DNA of 64,000 bases, from the NCBI RefSeq assembly GCF_014652635.1, contig NZ_BMZE01000002.1:1078680-1142679 (forward strand). Reading direction: 5' to 3'. Positions 7,899 through 16,010 of this stretch are shown piece after piece. Both the position numbers and the translations under genes were made by a program. The notes beneath the pieces were generated by a model, which had not been told where the DNA came from, made no database searches, and saw only the letters and a list, made by a program, of their open reading frames with translations. The DNA is from Devosia pacifica (GTDB lineage: Bacteria > Pseudomonadota > Alphaproteobacteria > Rhizobiales > Devosiaceae). Position 1 is the stretch's first letter. Each line of letters opens with the position of its first letter.

Positions 7899-9185
7899 GT
7901 GAAAAAAAATGTCCTGATTATCGGGGCCGGGGGTGTCGCGCAGGTCGTCGCCCATAAGGCCGCAATGAGCAACGATGCGCTGGGTGATATCCATATTGCC
8001 TCGCGCACCGTCGATAAGTGCCACCAGATCGTTCAGAGCGTGCTCGAAAAACGGTCGCTGAAGATGCCTGGCGTGCTGCAAGCACACCAGCTCGACGCGC
8101 TCGATATCGCAGCCACCAAGGCCCTGATCGAGAAGACGCGGGCGCAGATCGTCATCAATGTCGGTTCGGCTTTCATCAACATGTCGGTCCTTGAGGCCTG
8201 CATGCAGACCGGCGCTGCCTATATTGACACCGCGATCCATGAAGATCCGAAAAAGATCTGCGAAACGCCGCCCTGGTACGGCAATTATGAGTGGAAGCGG
8301 GCCGAGCTTTGCGAGAAACGCGGGATCACCGCCATTCTCGGTGCCGGTTTTGATCCGGGCGTCGTCAACTCCTATGCCGCGCTTGCGGCAGAGCAGTATT
8401 TCGACACGATCGAGTCGATTGACATCATCGATGTCAATGCGGGCAGCCACGGCAAGTACTTCGCGACGAACTTCGACCCGGAGATCAACTTCCGCGAGTT
8501 CACGGGGCGTGTCTGGAGCTGGCAGGACCGGCAATGGACGCAGAACCAGATGTTCGAGGTCAAGCGCACCGACGACCTTCCGGTCGTTGGCGAGCAGACC
8601 ACCTACATGACCGGCCACGACGAGATTCATTCGCTTTCGAAAAATCTCGACGTGCCCAATATCCGGTTCTGGATGGGCTTCGGCGAGCGCTACATCAACG
8701 TCTTTACGGTGCTGAAAAATCTCGGTCTTCTGTCCGAGCAGCCGATCACGACTGCCGAGGGCCAGGAAGTTGTGCCACTCAAGGTCGTGAAGGCCGTGCT
8801 TCCTGATCCATCATCGCTGGCTCCGGACTATTCCGGCAAGACCTGCATCGGTGATCTGGTGAAGGGCACTAAGGACGGCGTTGAGCGTGAAGTGTTCATC
8901 TACAACGTCGCCGATCACGAAGAATCCTACGGTGAAGTCGGCAGTCAGGCGATTTCCTACACCGCAGGTGTCCCACCAGTGGCGGCGGCACTGCTCATCG
9001 CCAACGGCAAGTGGGACGTCAAGCGTATGGCGAACATCGAGGAACTGACGCCGCAGCCATTCATCGAGTTACTGGACGGCATGGGCCTGCCGACCCGCAT
9101 TCGTGACGAAAACGGTGATCGTGCGCTCACGATCGAAACGCCCGAGCCAGCCGCCGCCAAGGCGAAGCTTGCAATGGCGCACTGA
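7899..9185 (+). CDS. Carboxynorspermidine synthase/dehydrogenase (saccharopine dehydrogenase family)
   Basis: The protein has a Rossmann start, KKNVLIIGAGGVAQVVAHKAA, and a saccharopine-dehydrogenase-like C-terminal domain. In this family (CANSDH/CASDH) the enzyme condenses aspartate semialdehyde with a diamine using NADPH, giving carboxyspermidine or carboxynorspermidine. GTG at 7899 is preferred because it gives the typical MKKNVLIIGAG start; an ATG-equivalent at 7827 would add 24 untypical residues. The gene follows nspC by about 125 bases and ends at a strong terminator, so the two form a polyamine operon. Whether the end product is spermidine, norspermidine or homospermidine cannot be read from the sequence. 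Confidence 0.9.
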   Translation: MKKNVLIIGAGGVAQVVAHKAAMSNDALGDIHIASRTVDKCHQIVQSVLEKRSLKMPGVLQAHQLDALDIAATKALIEKTRAQIVINVGSAFINMSVLEACMQTGAAYIDTAIHEDPKKICETPPWYGNYEWKRAELCEKRGITAILGAGFDPGVVNSYAALAAEQYFDTIESIDIIDVNAGSHGKYFATNFDPEINFREFTGRVWSWQDRQWTQNQMFEVKRTDDLPVVGEQTTYMTGHDEIHSLSKNLDVPNIRFWMGFGERYINVFTVLKNLGLLSEQPITTAEGQEVVPLKVVKAVLPDPSSLAPDYSGKTCIGDLVKGTKDGVEREVFIYNVADHEESYGEVGSQAISYTAGVPPVAAALLIANGKWDVKRMANIEELTPQPFIELLDGMGLPTRIRDENGDRALTIETPEPAAAKAKLAMAH

Positions 9186-9189
9186 CCTG

Positions 9190-9222
9190 ATGGGCCCGGC
9201 CAAGCGCCGGGCCCATCTTTTT
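9190..9222 (+). terminator. Rho-independent terminator after the polyamine genes
   Basis: A perfect 11-bp stem, ATGGGCCCGGC (9190-9200) with GCCGGGCCCAT (9206-9216), has a 5-nt loop and is followed by CTTTTT. Confidence 0.92.
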
Positions 9223-9227
9223 GGTCG

Positions 9228-9509
9228 CTAGCGCGAGACGTAGCTGGGGAACTGCTGCTCGAAATCTGGGAAGTAGCGTGAGATATCGCTGATGTCGAAG
9301 CGCTCGAGAATTGCCCCAGGCGGCTCCCGGTCCAGTAAAAAGCGGAACGCGGCCTCAACGCAATCGACCGGCGCCGCCTTGCCAGCACCGAGCCGTTCAG
9401 CATCGGCTCTCGACAGTGTCACCCGGTGATGCGTCTGGGTGGATTCTCCGTCGAGTGTAACGCTAAAGACCATCGGGTCGGCCCCTTCGGACTGGGTTAT
9501 CTCGATCAT
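9228..9509 (-). CDS. Small conserved hypothetical protein
   Basis: The 93-residue protein is acidic and soluble. It has a pattern shared by small proteobacterial hypotheticals: an N-terminal beta-rich part (HHRVTLSRADAERL) and a C-terminal helix segment (CVEAAFRFLLDREPPGAILERFDISDISRYFPDFE). GGGAG nine bases upstream supports the ATG at 9509. It is transcribed toward the polyamine terminator. No function is known to me. Confidence 0.75.
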   Translation of the reverse strand: MIEITQSEGADPMVFSVTLDGESTQTHHRVTLSRADAERLGAGKAAPVDCVEAAFRFLLDREPPGAILERFDISDISRYFPDFEQQFPSYVSR

Positions 9510-9539
9510 CGCGTTCTGGCTCCCGAAACTTGCGATCGT

Positions 9540-10298
9540 TTAAACACTGGTCTCGATCAGGCGTACGTCGTGTTCACTGCATAACTGGGCAATCTGAGCA
9601 GGGCATCTGTCGGTCACGAACGTATTGATCTGCTCCATGCGAGCAATGCGCACTGGCGCGCTGCGTTCGAATTTGCTCGAATCCGCAACAAGGATCACAT
9701 GGCGCGCATTGGCGATGATGGCCTGCGCGACCTTCACCTCTCTGAAATCGTAATCGAGCAGCGCGCCTTCCGTGTCGAGTGCAGAGGCGCCGATGATGGC
9801 GTAATCGGCCTTGAACTGCCTGAAAAAATCGACGGCTGCCTCTCCCACGATGCCGCCATCAGATGCGCGCACAACGCCCCCCGCGATGACGACCTCCATG
9901 CCGGACTGGATGCGCATGCGGTTCGCCACATTGATGTTGTTGGTGATCACCATCAGCGTCTTGTGTTCGCTCAGAGCCTGACTGACCGCTTCGGTCGTCG
10001 TGCCGATATTGACGAAAACCGACGCGCCCTCCGGGATCAACGCCGCCGCCGCCTTGCCGATTTCGGTCTTCTGCTCCGCCGCGAGCTGCCGGCGTGCCTC
10101 GTATTCGAGGTTTTCGACGCTCGAAGGATATACGGCCCCACCGTGAACGCGCCGCAACTGGCCGGTCTCACACAAATCCGCAAGATCCTTGCGGATTGTT
10201 TGAACGCTGACGCCGAACTTGCGCGATAATGCATCGACTTCCACCTGGCCCTGATGGCGAGCAAGCAACAGGATTTCAGCTTGGCGATTGATGGACAT
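9540..10298 (-). CDS. DeoR/GlpR-family transcriptional regulator
   Basis: This 252-residue repressor has a DeoR-type helix-turn-helix (about 5-57, VDALSRKFGVSVQTIRKDLADL) and a DeoRC sugar-phosphate sensor domain (about 75-230) with the NIGTTTEAV phosphate loop and DYAIIGASALD. Family members sense a phosphorylated sugar or glycerol-3-phosphate. It is most like GlpR, but no glp genes are in the window, so its target is unknown. It precedes the 93-residue gene at 9228 on the same strand. Confidence 0.87.
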   Translation of the reverse strand: MSINRQAEILLLARHQGQVEVDALSRKFGVSVQTIRKDLADLCETGQLRRVHGGAVYPSSVENLEYEARRQLAAEQKTEIGKAAAALIPEGASVFVNIGTTTEAVSQALSEHKTLMVITNNINVANRMRIQSGMEVVIAGGVVRASDGGIVGEAAVDFFRQFKADYAIIGASALDTEGALLDYDFREVKVAQAIIANARHVILVADSSKFERSAPVRIARMEQINTFVTDRCPAQIAQLCSEHDVRLIETSV

Positions 10299-10368
10299 CT
10301 GACGCTTTGGGTTGAGGCTCCCAAACTCTAGCGGTGTCAGGTGCGCGTGGAAAGTGCAGAAGGCTCAG

Positions 10369-10671
10369 CTAGTAGCGGATCGGACGTCTGGCCTTGATCT
10401 CAAGGATTCGCGAAATGTCCGATGCCTGCAGGTGCCGCCCGCGTTCGAGCAATTCAAGGACGTATTCGTCATAGCTCAATCCGAGGCTGTCGGCCTTGCG
10501 CGCATATCGTATAGCTATATCTGCAGGGAATTTCCGGGCGGCTATACGTGTGGCTTTCCACTCGAAATAGGTGCCGACAGGTCCATTGCCCCATTCGTGG
10601 GCAGGCTCGTCGAGCGGCGGGCCGCCATTATGGCCAAGCCCTGCACGTATATCTGGCGTGAAGCGTGTCAT
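10369..10671 (-). CDS. Small conserved hypothetical protein (GLGHNGGPP type)
   Basis: The product is about 100 residues and starts MTRFTPDIRAGLGHNGGPPLD, a motif common near the N-terminus of small alphaproteobacterial proteins. The rest is mainly helical (AIRYARKADSLGLSYDEYVLELLERGRHL). A longer upstream start would run through the promoter of the divergent regulator, so ATG at 10671 is chosen. The start codons of the two divergent genes lie only about 36 bp apart. Its function is unknown; the pairing with an XRE regulator resembles antitoxin-type modules, but no toxin motif is visible. Confidence 0.6.
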   Translation of the reverse strand: MTRFTPDIRAGLGHNGGPPLDEPAHEWGNGPVGTYFEWKATRIAARKFPADIAIRYARKADSLGLSYDEYVLELLERGRHLQASDISRILEIKARRPIRY

Positions 10672-10699
10672 TGTATGCCCAAGCGTTCGTCTGCTATAA
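10671..10699 (+). promoter_or_regulatory. Sigma-70-like promoter giving a leaderless XRE-cupin mRNA
   Basis: TTGTAT (10671-10676) and a perfect TATAAT (10694-10699) are separated by 17 bp. The predicted start of transcription, 6-8 bases after the -10, falls on or just before ATG 10708, and there is no SD sequence. The mRNA would therefore be leaderless. Confidence 0.55.
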
Positions 10700-10707
10700 T
10701 GGTACAT

Positions 10708-11280
10708 ATGGACACTATAGAAGACAACCAAGATGCTCGGCTAGGAGAGCGCATTCGCATCGAGCGGCATGCCCGGGGCTGGTCGCTTGCCGAACTCGCT
10801 GCGCGCTCAGGGGTCTCGAAGGCGATGATTCACAAGATCGAGCGGGGCGACAGCAGCCCGACAGCCGCGCTGCTCATGAAGCTGTCCGGCGCCTTCTCAC
10901 TGAGCATGTCGCGCCTGATCGCGCGCGCAGAATTGGCGCCGTCCGGATTGTTGTTGCGCGAAACGGATCAGCCCCGCTGGCGGGACCCACAATCCGGATA
11001 TGTGCGTCGGCAGGTATCACCAATCTCGGACATGCCGGTCGATCTTGTGCGGGTCGAGCTTCCGGCGGGCGCCACTGTCAGTGCGCCAGCCGCTTCCTAC
11101 GCCTTCATACGCCAGCTGATCTGGGTGCTGCAGGGCCAGCTCGTATTCTGCGAAGGCGAGACCCGTCACGTCTTGGACAGTGGCGACTGTCTCGAGCTCG
11201 GGCCACCGCAGGATTGTGTCTTTCGCAATGAGAGTGATGCGCCGTGCACTTATGCAGTGGTGGTGCTGCAGACGAAATAG
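10708..11280 (+). CDS. XRE-cupin transcriptional regulator
   Basis: This 190-residue protein has an XRE helix-turn-helix at about 10-65 (LGERIRIERHARGWSLAEL, GVSKAMIHKIERGDSSP) and a C-terminal cupin (about 105-185, LIWVLQGQLVF, LDSGDCLELGPPQDCVF). This architecture is common in regulators of amino-acid, polyamine or sugar-acid catabolism. ATG at 10708 is chosen because a TATAAT box lies directly before it; ATG at 10699 is also in frame. Its target is unknown. The convergent neighbour is sdaA. Confidence 0.85.
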   Translation: MDTIEDNQDARLGERIRIERHARGWSLAELAARSGVSKAMIHKIERGDSSPTAALLMKLSGAFSLSMSRLIARAELAPSGLLLRETDQPRWRDPQSGYVRRQVSPISDMPVDLVRVELPAGATVSAPAASYAFIRQLIWVLQGQLVFCEGETRHVLDSGDCLELGPPQDCVFRNESDAPCTYAVVVLQTK

Positions 11281-11283
11281 CGC

Positions 11284-12678
11284 TCAGCAATCCGGAAAGT
11301 TGACGGCCAGTCCGCCGCGGCTGGTCTCTTTGTAGCGGTCCGACATGTCGAGACCTGTCTGGCGCATCGCCTCGATACAGTTGTCGAGCGGCATGGCATG
11401 GGTGCCATCGCCTTTGAGTGCGAGGGACGCGGCTGTGACGGCCTTCACCGCGCCAAAAGCGTTGCGCTCGATGCATGGTATCTGGACAAGGCCGGCCACA
11501 GGATCGCAGGTCATCCCCATATGGTGTTCGAGGGCGATCTCCGCCGCATTCTCGATCTGTGCCGGGGTGCCACCCATCACCGCACACAGCCCGGCGGCCG
11601 CCATTGCAGACGCCGATCCGACCTCTCCCTGGCATCCCACTTCTGCGCCCGAGATCGAGGCACGATGCTTGATGATCCCGCCAATCGCGGCGGCCGTCAG
11701 CAGAAAGTTGCGGGTATCGGCCGCGCCGGCGCCGGATGTGAATTTCAGATAATACTTGATGACTGCGGGAATGACGCCGGCGGCGCCGTTGGTCGGGGCG
11801 GTAACGACGCGGCTACCAGCGGCGTTCTCTTCGTTCACCGCCATCGCGAAGACGCTCAGCCAGTCATTGGCCATCAGCGGGTCGACATCGTTGCGCTGCC
11901 ATTTTTCGAGGAGACTCTCGTGAATGGCCTTAGCCCGGCGCCTGACGTTGAGGCCGCCCGGCATGATGCCATCGCGCTCGAGACCCCGCTCGATGCAGGA
12001 GTCCATGGCCTCCCAGATCTCATCGATGCGCCTGTCAAATCCGGCACTGCTCAAGGCAGCATCCTCGTTGGCTCGCTTCATCGCGGCGATCGAGAGACCG
12101 GACTGGTGCGCCATGTCGAGCATGCTGGCGGCATCGGCGAACGGGTAGGGGACATCGGCATCGGCAGGAGAGGCAGTCTTGAACGCCTCGAGCTCTGCTT
12201 CGGAAACAACGAAGCCGCCGCCGACAGAATAATAGACGCGGCGCAGCAGCAGCTGGCCGTCGGCATCGAAGGCACTGAACTGCAGCCCATTGGGGTGGCC
12301 GGGCAGAGGGTGCTGCTTGTCGAAGACCAAATCGCGCACCGGGCGAAACCGATAGCTAGGATGGCCGGGCGGCGACACTGTGCCACTCGCCTCGACCTGT
12401 GCGACGCGCGCGTCCATCGTATCGGGATCTATGGTGTCGGGCGCTTCACCACAAAGGCCGAGGATGACCGCGCGGCCGGTGCCGTGCCCTACGCCTGTAA
12501 ACGCCAGCGAGCCGTGCAGGCTGGCCGTAAGCGCGGTGGGGCGTGCGTTGCGGGCGCGAGGATAGTCACCGCTCTTGAGTTCGTCGAGAAACCGGTTCGC
12601 GGCACTCATCGGTCCCATCGTGTGGGAGCTCGAAGGGCCGATACCAATTTTGAAGATGTCGAAGACCGACAGGAACAT
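11284..12678 (-). CDS. sdaA: L-serine dehydratase, iron-sulfur type
   Basis: This is a full-length (464-residue) single-chain [4Fe-4S] L-serine ammonia-lyase, converting L-serine to pyruvate and ammonia. The N-terminal beta domain starts with [21 protein letters not shown]; the alpha domain (about 190-455) carries [19 protein letters not shown] and [24 protein letters not shown], with the cluster cysteines. AAGG lies seven bases before the ATG. It follows acyP by 53 bases and uxaA before that, so it probably belongs to the same minus-strand operon, giving a pyruvate-forming link. Confidence 0.95.
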   Translation of the reverse strand: MFLSVFDIFKIGIGPSSSHTMGPMSAANRFLDELKSGDYPRARNARPTALTASLHGSLAFTGVGHGTGRAVILGLCGEAPDTIDPDTMDARVAQVEASGTVSPPGHPSYRFRPVRDLVFDKQHPLPGHPNGLQFSAFDADGQLLLRRVYYSVGGGFVVSEAELEAFKTASPADADVPYPFADAASMLDMAHQSGLSIAAMKRANEDAALSSAGFDRRIDEIWEAMDSCIERGLERDGIMPGGLNVRRRAKAIHESLLEKWQRNDVDPLMANDWLSVFAMAVNEENAAGSRVVTAPTNGAAGVIPAVIKYYLKFTSGAGAADTRNFLLTAAAIGGIIKHRASISGAEVGCQGEVGSASAMAAAGLCAVMGGTPAQIENAAEIALEHHMGMTCDPVAGLVQIPCIERNAFGAVKAVTAASLALKGDGTHAMPLDNCIEAMRQTGLDMSDRYKETSRGGLAVNFPDC

Positions 12679-12731
12679 GCGTAACCTTGGACCGTGGCGC
12701 GTTCAACTGCAAGCTGAAGCGCGCAAAACGC

Positions 12732-13007
12732 TCATGCGGTAGGACGCACCGAGAACCCCGTGGGGATGTCTCCGGACCAGCACTGGTTGACGACGCCACT
12801 CACGCCCGCTGCGTGCGGACCGATCCGGCAGTCATCCACCATGGTTTCTACCTTCTCGCGGTCGCCGTGAAACATCGCCTCTACGCGTCCGTCCGCAAGG
12901 TTGCGAACCCAGCCATCGAGTCCACGCGAGAGTGCTTCCTCGTTGATCCAGGCGCGATAGCCAACACCTTGGACCCGGCCGGAGATGAAGACATGTGCTG
13001 TGAGCAT
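12732..13007 (-). CDS. acyP: Acylphosphatase
   Basis: The 91-residue protein has the acylphosphatase signature GRVQGVGYRAW with catalytic Arg18, and Asn36 in WVRNLADGRVE. Family members hydrolyse acyl phosphates such as acetyl phosphate or 1,3-bisphosphoglycerate. GAGGAG precedes the start. It sits 17 bases after uxaA and before sdaA, an unusual place that suggests operon membership. Confidence 0.93.
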   Translation of the reverse strand: MLTAHVFISGRVQGVGYRAWINEEALSRGLDGWVRNLADGRVEAMFHGDREKVETMVDDCRIGPHAAGVSGVVNQCWSGDIPTGFSVRPTA

Positions 13008-13024
13008 TGAGAGCTCCTCATGGC

Positions 13025-14575
13025 TTACATGGTCGCGCCAACCTGCCAGGGGACGAATTCATTGTCGCCATAGCCCAGCAGCTCGGATTTGGTCTTCTCA
13101 CCGGAAGCGACCCGCAGCAGTAGCTCGAATATCTCCCGGCCCTTGTCCTCTATGCTAACGCCTTCGACGATGTCGCCGCAATTCACATCCATGTCTTCGC
13201 TCATGCGCGCGTACATGTCCGAATTGGTTGCGAGCTTTATCGAGGGCACGGGCTTGCAGCCATAGGCCGATCCGCGGCCGGTGCTGAAGGTCAGAAGGTT
13301 TGCACCGCCTGCAACCTGCCCGGTGGCTGATACGGGGTCGAAGCCGGGTGTATCCATGAATACGAAACCCTTTTCGGTGACCTGCTCGGCATATTCATAA
13401 ACAGCCGTCAGCGGCGTGCTGCCGCCCTTGGCAGCGGCGCCGAGCGACTTTTCGAGGATTGTCGTCAGCCCGCCGAGCTTGTTGCCTGGGGATGGATTGT
13501 TGTTCATTTCCCCCTTGTTGCGCTCGGTATAGTCCTCCCACCAGTGAATCCGCTCGATCAGCTTTTCACCGACTTCGCGTGAGATGGCACGCCGGGTCAA
13601 CAGATGCTCCGCGCCATAGATCTCTGGCGTTTCAGAGAGAATTGCCGTGCCGCCATTGCGCACGAGAATATCTGCCGCAATCCCGAGTGCCGGGTTTGCG
13701 GTAATGCCGGAATACCCGTCAGATCCGCCGCACTGCAAAGCCAGTGTGAGTTCGCTGGCCGAGACGGTTTCGCGGCGAGCGCGCTGGGCGACATGCAGCA
13801 TCTCGCGGACGCGCTCGAGACCCTTTTCGATGCTCTTTCGGGTGCCCCCGGATTCCTGGATGGTCATCGTCTGGAAGGTTTCGGAATCGGTGATGTTGTA
13901 GATCTCTTTCATCCGGCCGATCTGGAAGACTTCACAGCCGAGCCCGACAAGCAGCACCGCGCCGACATTCGGGTTGGTGGCATAGCCCCACTGGGTCCGC
14001 TTGAGGATGTCGAAACCCTCACCCTTGCTTTCCATCCCGCACCCTGTGCCGTGGACGAAAGGCACCACACCGTCGACGCCGGGAAACTCGTCAAGCATGC
14101 CCGAGCGGTTGACGGCGTCTGCGATGAATTTAGCGACGGTCGCCGAGCAGTTCACGGATGTCAGGATGCCGACATAGTTGCGGGTACCAACCTTGCCGTT
14201 GCTGCGCCGAAACCCTTCGAATGTCGGGCGCTCGGTCTCCGGAACCATTTGTGGCGCAATGGCTGCGGCGCCGAAGTCATAATCGCGGGCGAAGGCACCG
14301 TTCTCGATGCCCATCCCACAATTGTGCTCATGCACCCACTCGCCGGCCGGAATGTCGGTGGTGGCAAACCCGATGATCTGACCGAACTTGATCACCGGCT
14401 TTCCGGTCTCGATGGCGCGGGTCGCAAACTTGTGGCCCTTCGGGACGCGCTTGCTGGTTGTCACCCCCTCGGGCGTCTCGGTGCCAACATCAAGATTGGC
14501 AAGCGCCACTGCGACGTTGTCTTCGGCGCTCAGCACCAGGGTGCGCGGCTGTGGGCGGGTCATGGTTTCGGACAT
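13025..14575 (-). CDS. uxaA: UxaA-family altronate/sugar-acid dehydratase
   Basis: The 516-residue protein has the complete two-part UxaA architecture: an N-terminal SAF domain (about 10-90) and the C-terminal dehydratase domain with RSNGKVGTRNYVGILTS, HGTGCGM, GGSDGYSGITANPALG and FMDTPGFDP split along it. Family enzymes dehydrate D-altronate or D-galactarate to a 2-keto-3-deoxy acid using iron. The substrate here is uncertain, because fucU, FAH and lldD nearby favour a 6-deoxy acid pathway. MSETMTRPQ at 14575 is taken as the start. It is divergent from gntR and shares a CTAACATGTTAG operator about 100 bp upstream. Confidence 0.9.
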   Translation of the reverse strand: MSETMTRPQPRTLVLSAEDNVAVALANLDVGTETPEGVTTSKRVPKGHKFATRAIETGKPVIKFGQIIGFATTDIPAGEWVHEHNCGMGIENGAFARDYDFGAAAIAPQMVPETERPTFEGFRRSNGKVGTRNYVGILTSVNCSATVAKFIADAVNRSGMLDEFPGVDGVVPFVHGTGCGMESKGEGFDILKRTQWGYATNPNVGAVLLVGLGCEVFQIGRMKEIYNITDSETFQTMTIQESGGTRKSIEKGLERVREMLHVAQRARRETVSASELTLALQCGGSDGYSGITANPALGIAADILVRNGGTAILSETPEIYGAEHLLTRRAISREVGEKLIERIHWWEDYTERNKGEMNNNPSPGNKLGGLTTILEKSLGAAAKGGSTPLTAVYEYAEQVTEKGFVFMDTPGFDPVSATGQVAGGANLLTFSTGRGSAYGCKPVPSIKLATNSDMYARMSEDMDVNCGDIVEGVSIEDKGREIFELLLRVASGEKTKSELLGYGDNEFVPWQVGATM

Positions 14576-14677
14576 GGTGTAATAGCTTTCGCTGTGTCTC
14601 AACTCGATTGACGCTTCGCACACCTGCCATCATCCTCGGCGGGCGGCGGCGCAGCTTGTCAATCATCACGGCTCTAA

Positions 14678-14689
14678 CTAACATGTTAG
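14678..14689. promoter_or_regulatory. GntR operator, copy 1 (gntR/uxaA)
   Basis: This is the perfect palindrome CTAACATGTTAG. It ends one base before the gntR ATG and lies about 100 bp upstream of uxaA on the other strand. FCD-type GntR proteins bind such short palindromes, so autoregulation is likely. Confidence 0.75.
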
Positions 14690-14690
14690 C

Positions 14691-15446
14691 ATGAATTCGG
14701 AAGCCGGTCCTTATGAATTTCTTGTGCGTCCCGCCTCCATGGCGCGAGGCAATGTCACCAATGACGTGACGGCGACACTGCGTCAGGCGATCGTACAACT
14801 GACGCTTGCGCCCGGCGAGGTCATCGACAAGAACGCGATCTGCACCCAGCTCGCTGTATCCCGGTTCCCGGTCAGCGAGGCTCTCGCACGGCTGTCCGCA
14901 GAGGGCCTCGTCGATATCCTGCCGCAGCGCGGGTCGCGCGTATCGCTGGTACGGATTGCCGATGCGCGCGAATACATGCTGATCCGCAAGGCGCTCGAGA
15001 GCGAGGCGCTGCGGGTCCTCATCGGCACCCATCAGCCGGATCTGGTGGCGGCGCTTCAGCGCAACATCGCCGATCAGCGCGAGGCTGCCCGGCACGACGA
15101 TGCGGGTACCTTCCATTATCTCGATGTCGACTTTCACGACATCATGTTTCGAACCATGCATTTCTCGAAGATCCGAACGATCATCGACTCGGCGCGCGCC
15201 AATCTCGACAGGGCGCGGCGGCTGATCATCACGCCCCGGCGCCTCGCGGTGACCATTTCCGAACATCAGGCAATCTTCGATGCCATTCTCGCGGGAGATG
15301 CCGCGGCCGCCTCGAAGGCGGTGCGCGCGCATATCGATGCGGTGATGGTCGAGTTGTTTGCTTTCGCGCGCCAGCAACCACAGCTCTTCGCCGATGGCGA
15401 CACACTGGCTGCAACTGCTGAGCAGGACATATTTCCCTTCGGCTGA
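14691..15446 (+). CDS. GntR-family regulator (FCD subfamily)
   Basis: The 251-residue protein has a GntR winged helix (about 22-88, LTLAPGEVIDKNAICTQLAVSRFPVSEALARL split across its helices) and an all-helical FCD ligand domain (95-220) with the metal-binding pattern DVDFHDIMF and FDAILAGDAAAASKAVRAHID. FadR/FCD members sense sugar acids or other carboxylates. It is flanked by uxaA (divergent) and fucU (downstream). The operator palindrome sits directly at its start codon, with no SD visible, so the mRNA may be leaderless. Three more copies of the palindrome precede other catabolic genes in the window. Confidence 0.9.
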   Translation: MNSEAGPYEFLVRPASMARGNVTNDVTATLRQAIVQLTLAPGEVIDKNAICTQLAVSRFPVSEALARLSAEGLVDILPQRGSRVSLVRIADAREYMLIRKALESEALRVLIGTHQPDLVAALQRNIADQREAARHDDAGTFHYLDVDFHDIMFRTMHFSKIRTIIDSARANLDRARRLIITPRRLAVTISEHQAIFDAILAGDAAAASKAVRAHIDAVMVELFAFARQQPQLFADGDTLAATAEQDIFPFG

Positions 15447-15469
15447 TCGAGGGACACGAGGAGACACTT

Positions 15470-15907
15470 ATGCTCAAAGGCATTCCGCCAATTCTTTCGC
15501 CCGATCTGCTGAAAATCCTGAGGGCCATGGGGCATGGCGACGAGATTGCCATCGTCGATGCGAACTACCCGGCCGAGAGCGCAGGACCCCGGCTTGTGCG
15601 CCTTGACGGACAATCTGCAACCGATGTCCTCGATGCCATTCTCGGCCTGATGCCGCTCGACAGCTATGTCGAGCACGCCGCCTTTTGCATGCAGGTGGTC
15701 GGTGAACCCGATCGCGTCGAGCCAATCATGGAAGAGTTCTCGTCGATCATCTCGCACCATGAGACTGGTTTCGATCTCGGATCGATTGAGCGGTTCGCCT
15801 TCTATGATCGCGTCAGATCGGCCTACGCCATTGTCCAGACTGGCGAAACACGACTTTACGGAAACGTTTTGCTGAAAAAGGGCGTGATTTCGCCTGACGA
15901 CAAATGA
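15470..15907 (+). CDS. fucU: RbsD/FucU-family sugar mutarotase (L-fucose mutarotase type)
   Basis: The 145-residue length and sequence fit FucU: MLKGIPPILSPDLLKILRAMGHGDEIAIVDANYP carries His22 and Asp30 (read in two halves), and the C-terminus has YANV-like YGNVLLKKG. The enzyme speeds conversion between alpha and beta anomers of L-fucose or a related pyranose. A GAGGAG site precedes the ATG, 24 bases after gntR. It is probably cotranscribed with the regulator and shows that the pathway starts from a free sugar. Confidence 0.88.
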   Translation: MLKGIPPILSPDLLKILRAMGHGDEIAIVDANYPAESAGPRLVRLDGQSATDVLDAILGLMPLDSYVEHAAFCMQVVGEPDRVEPIMEEFSSIISHHETGFDLGSIERFAFYDRVRSAYAIVQTGETRLYGNVLLKKGVISPDDK

Positions 15908-15985
15908 TGCCGCATGGCTGAAATGGTGGACGCTTGTGCCGAAGCCTGCCTTTTATCAAAGCGACTGCCGGGTCTATAGCACCAA

Positions 15986-15997
15986 CTAACATGTTAG
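15986..15997. promoter_or_regulatory. GntR operator, copy 2 (FAH gene)
   Basis: Perfect CTAACATGTTAG. Its last G starts the GAGGAG ribosome site of the FAH gene (ATG 16011). Confidence 0.75.
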
Positions 15998-16010
15998 AGG
16001 AGATGGACGA

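Noticed and set aside
11398-12684. 428-residue plus-strand frame over sdaA
   Set aside because: It is antisense to a full-length L-serine dehydratase and has no recognisable domain.
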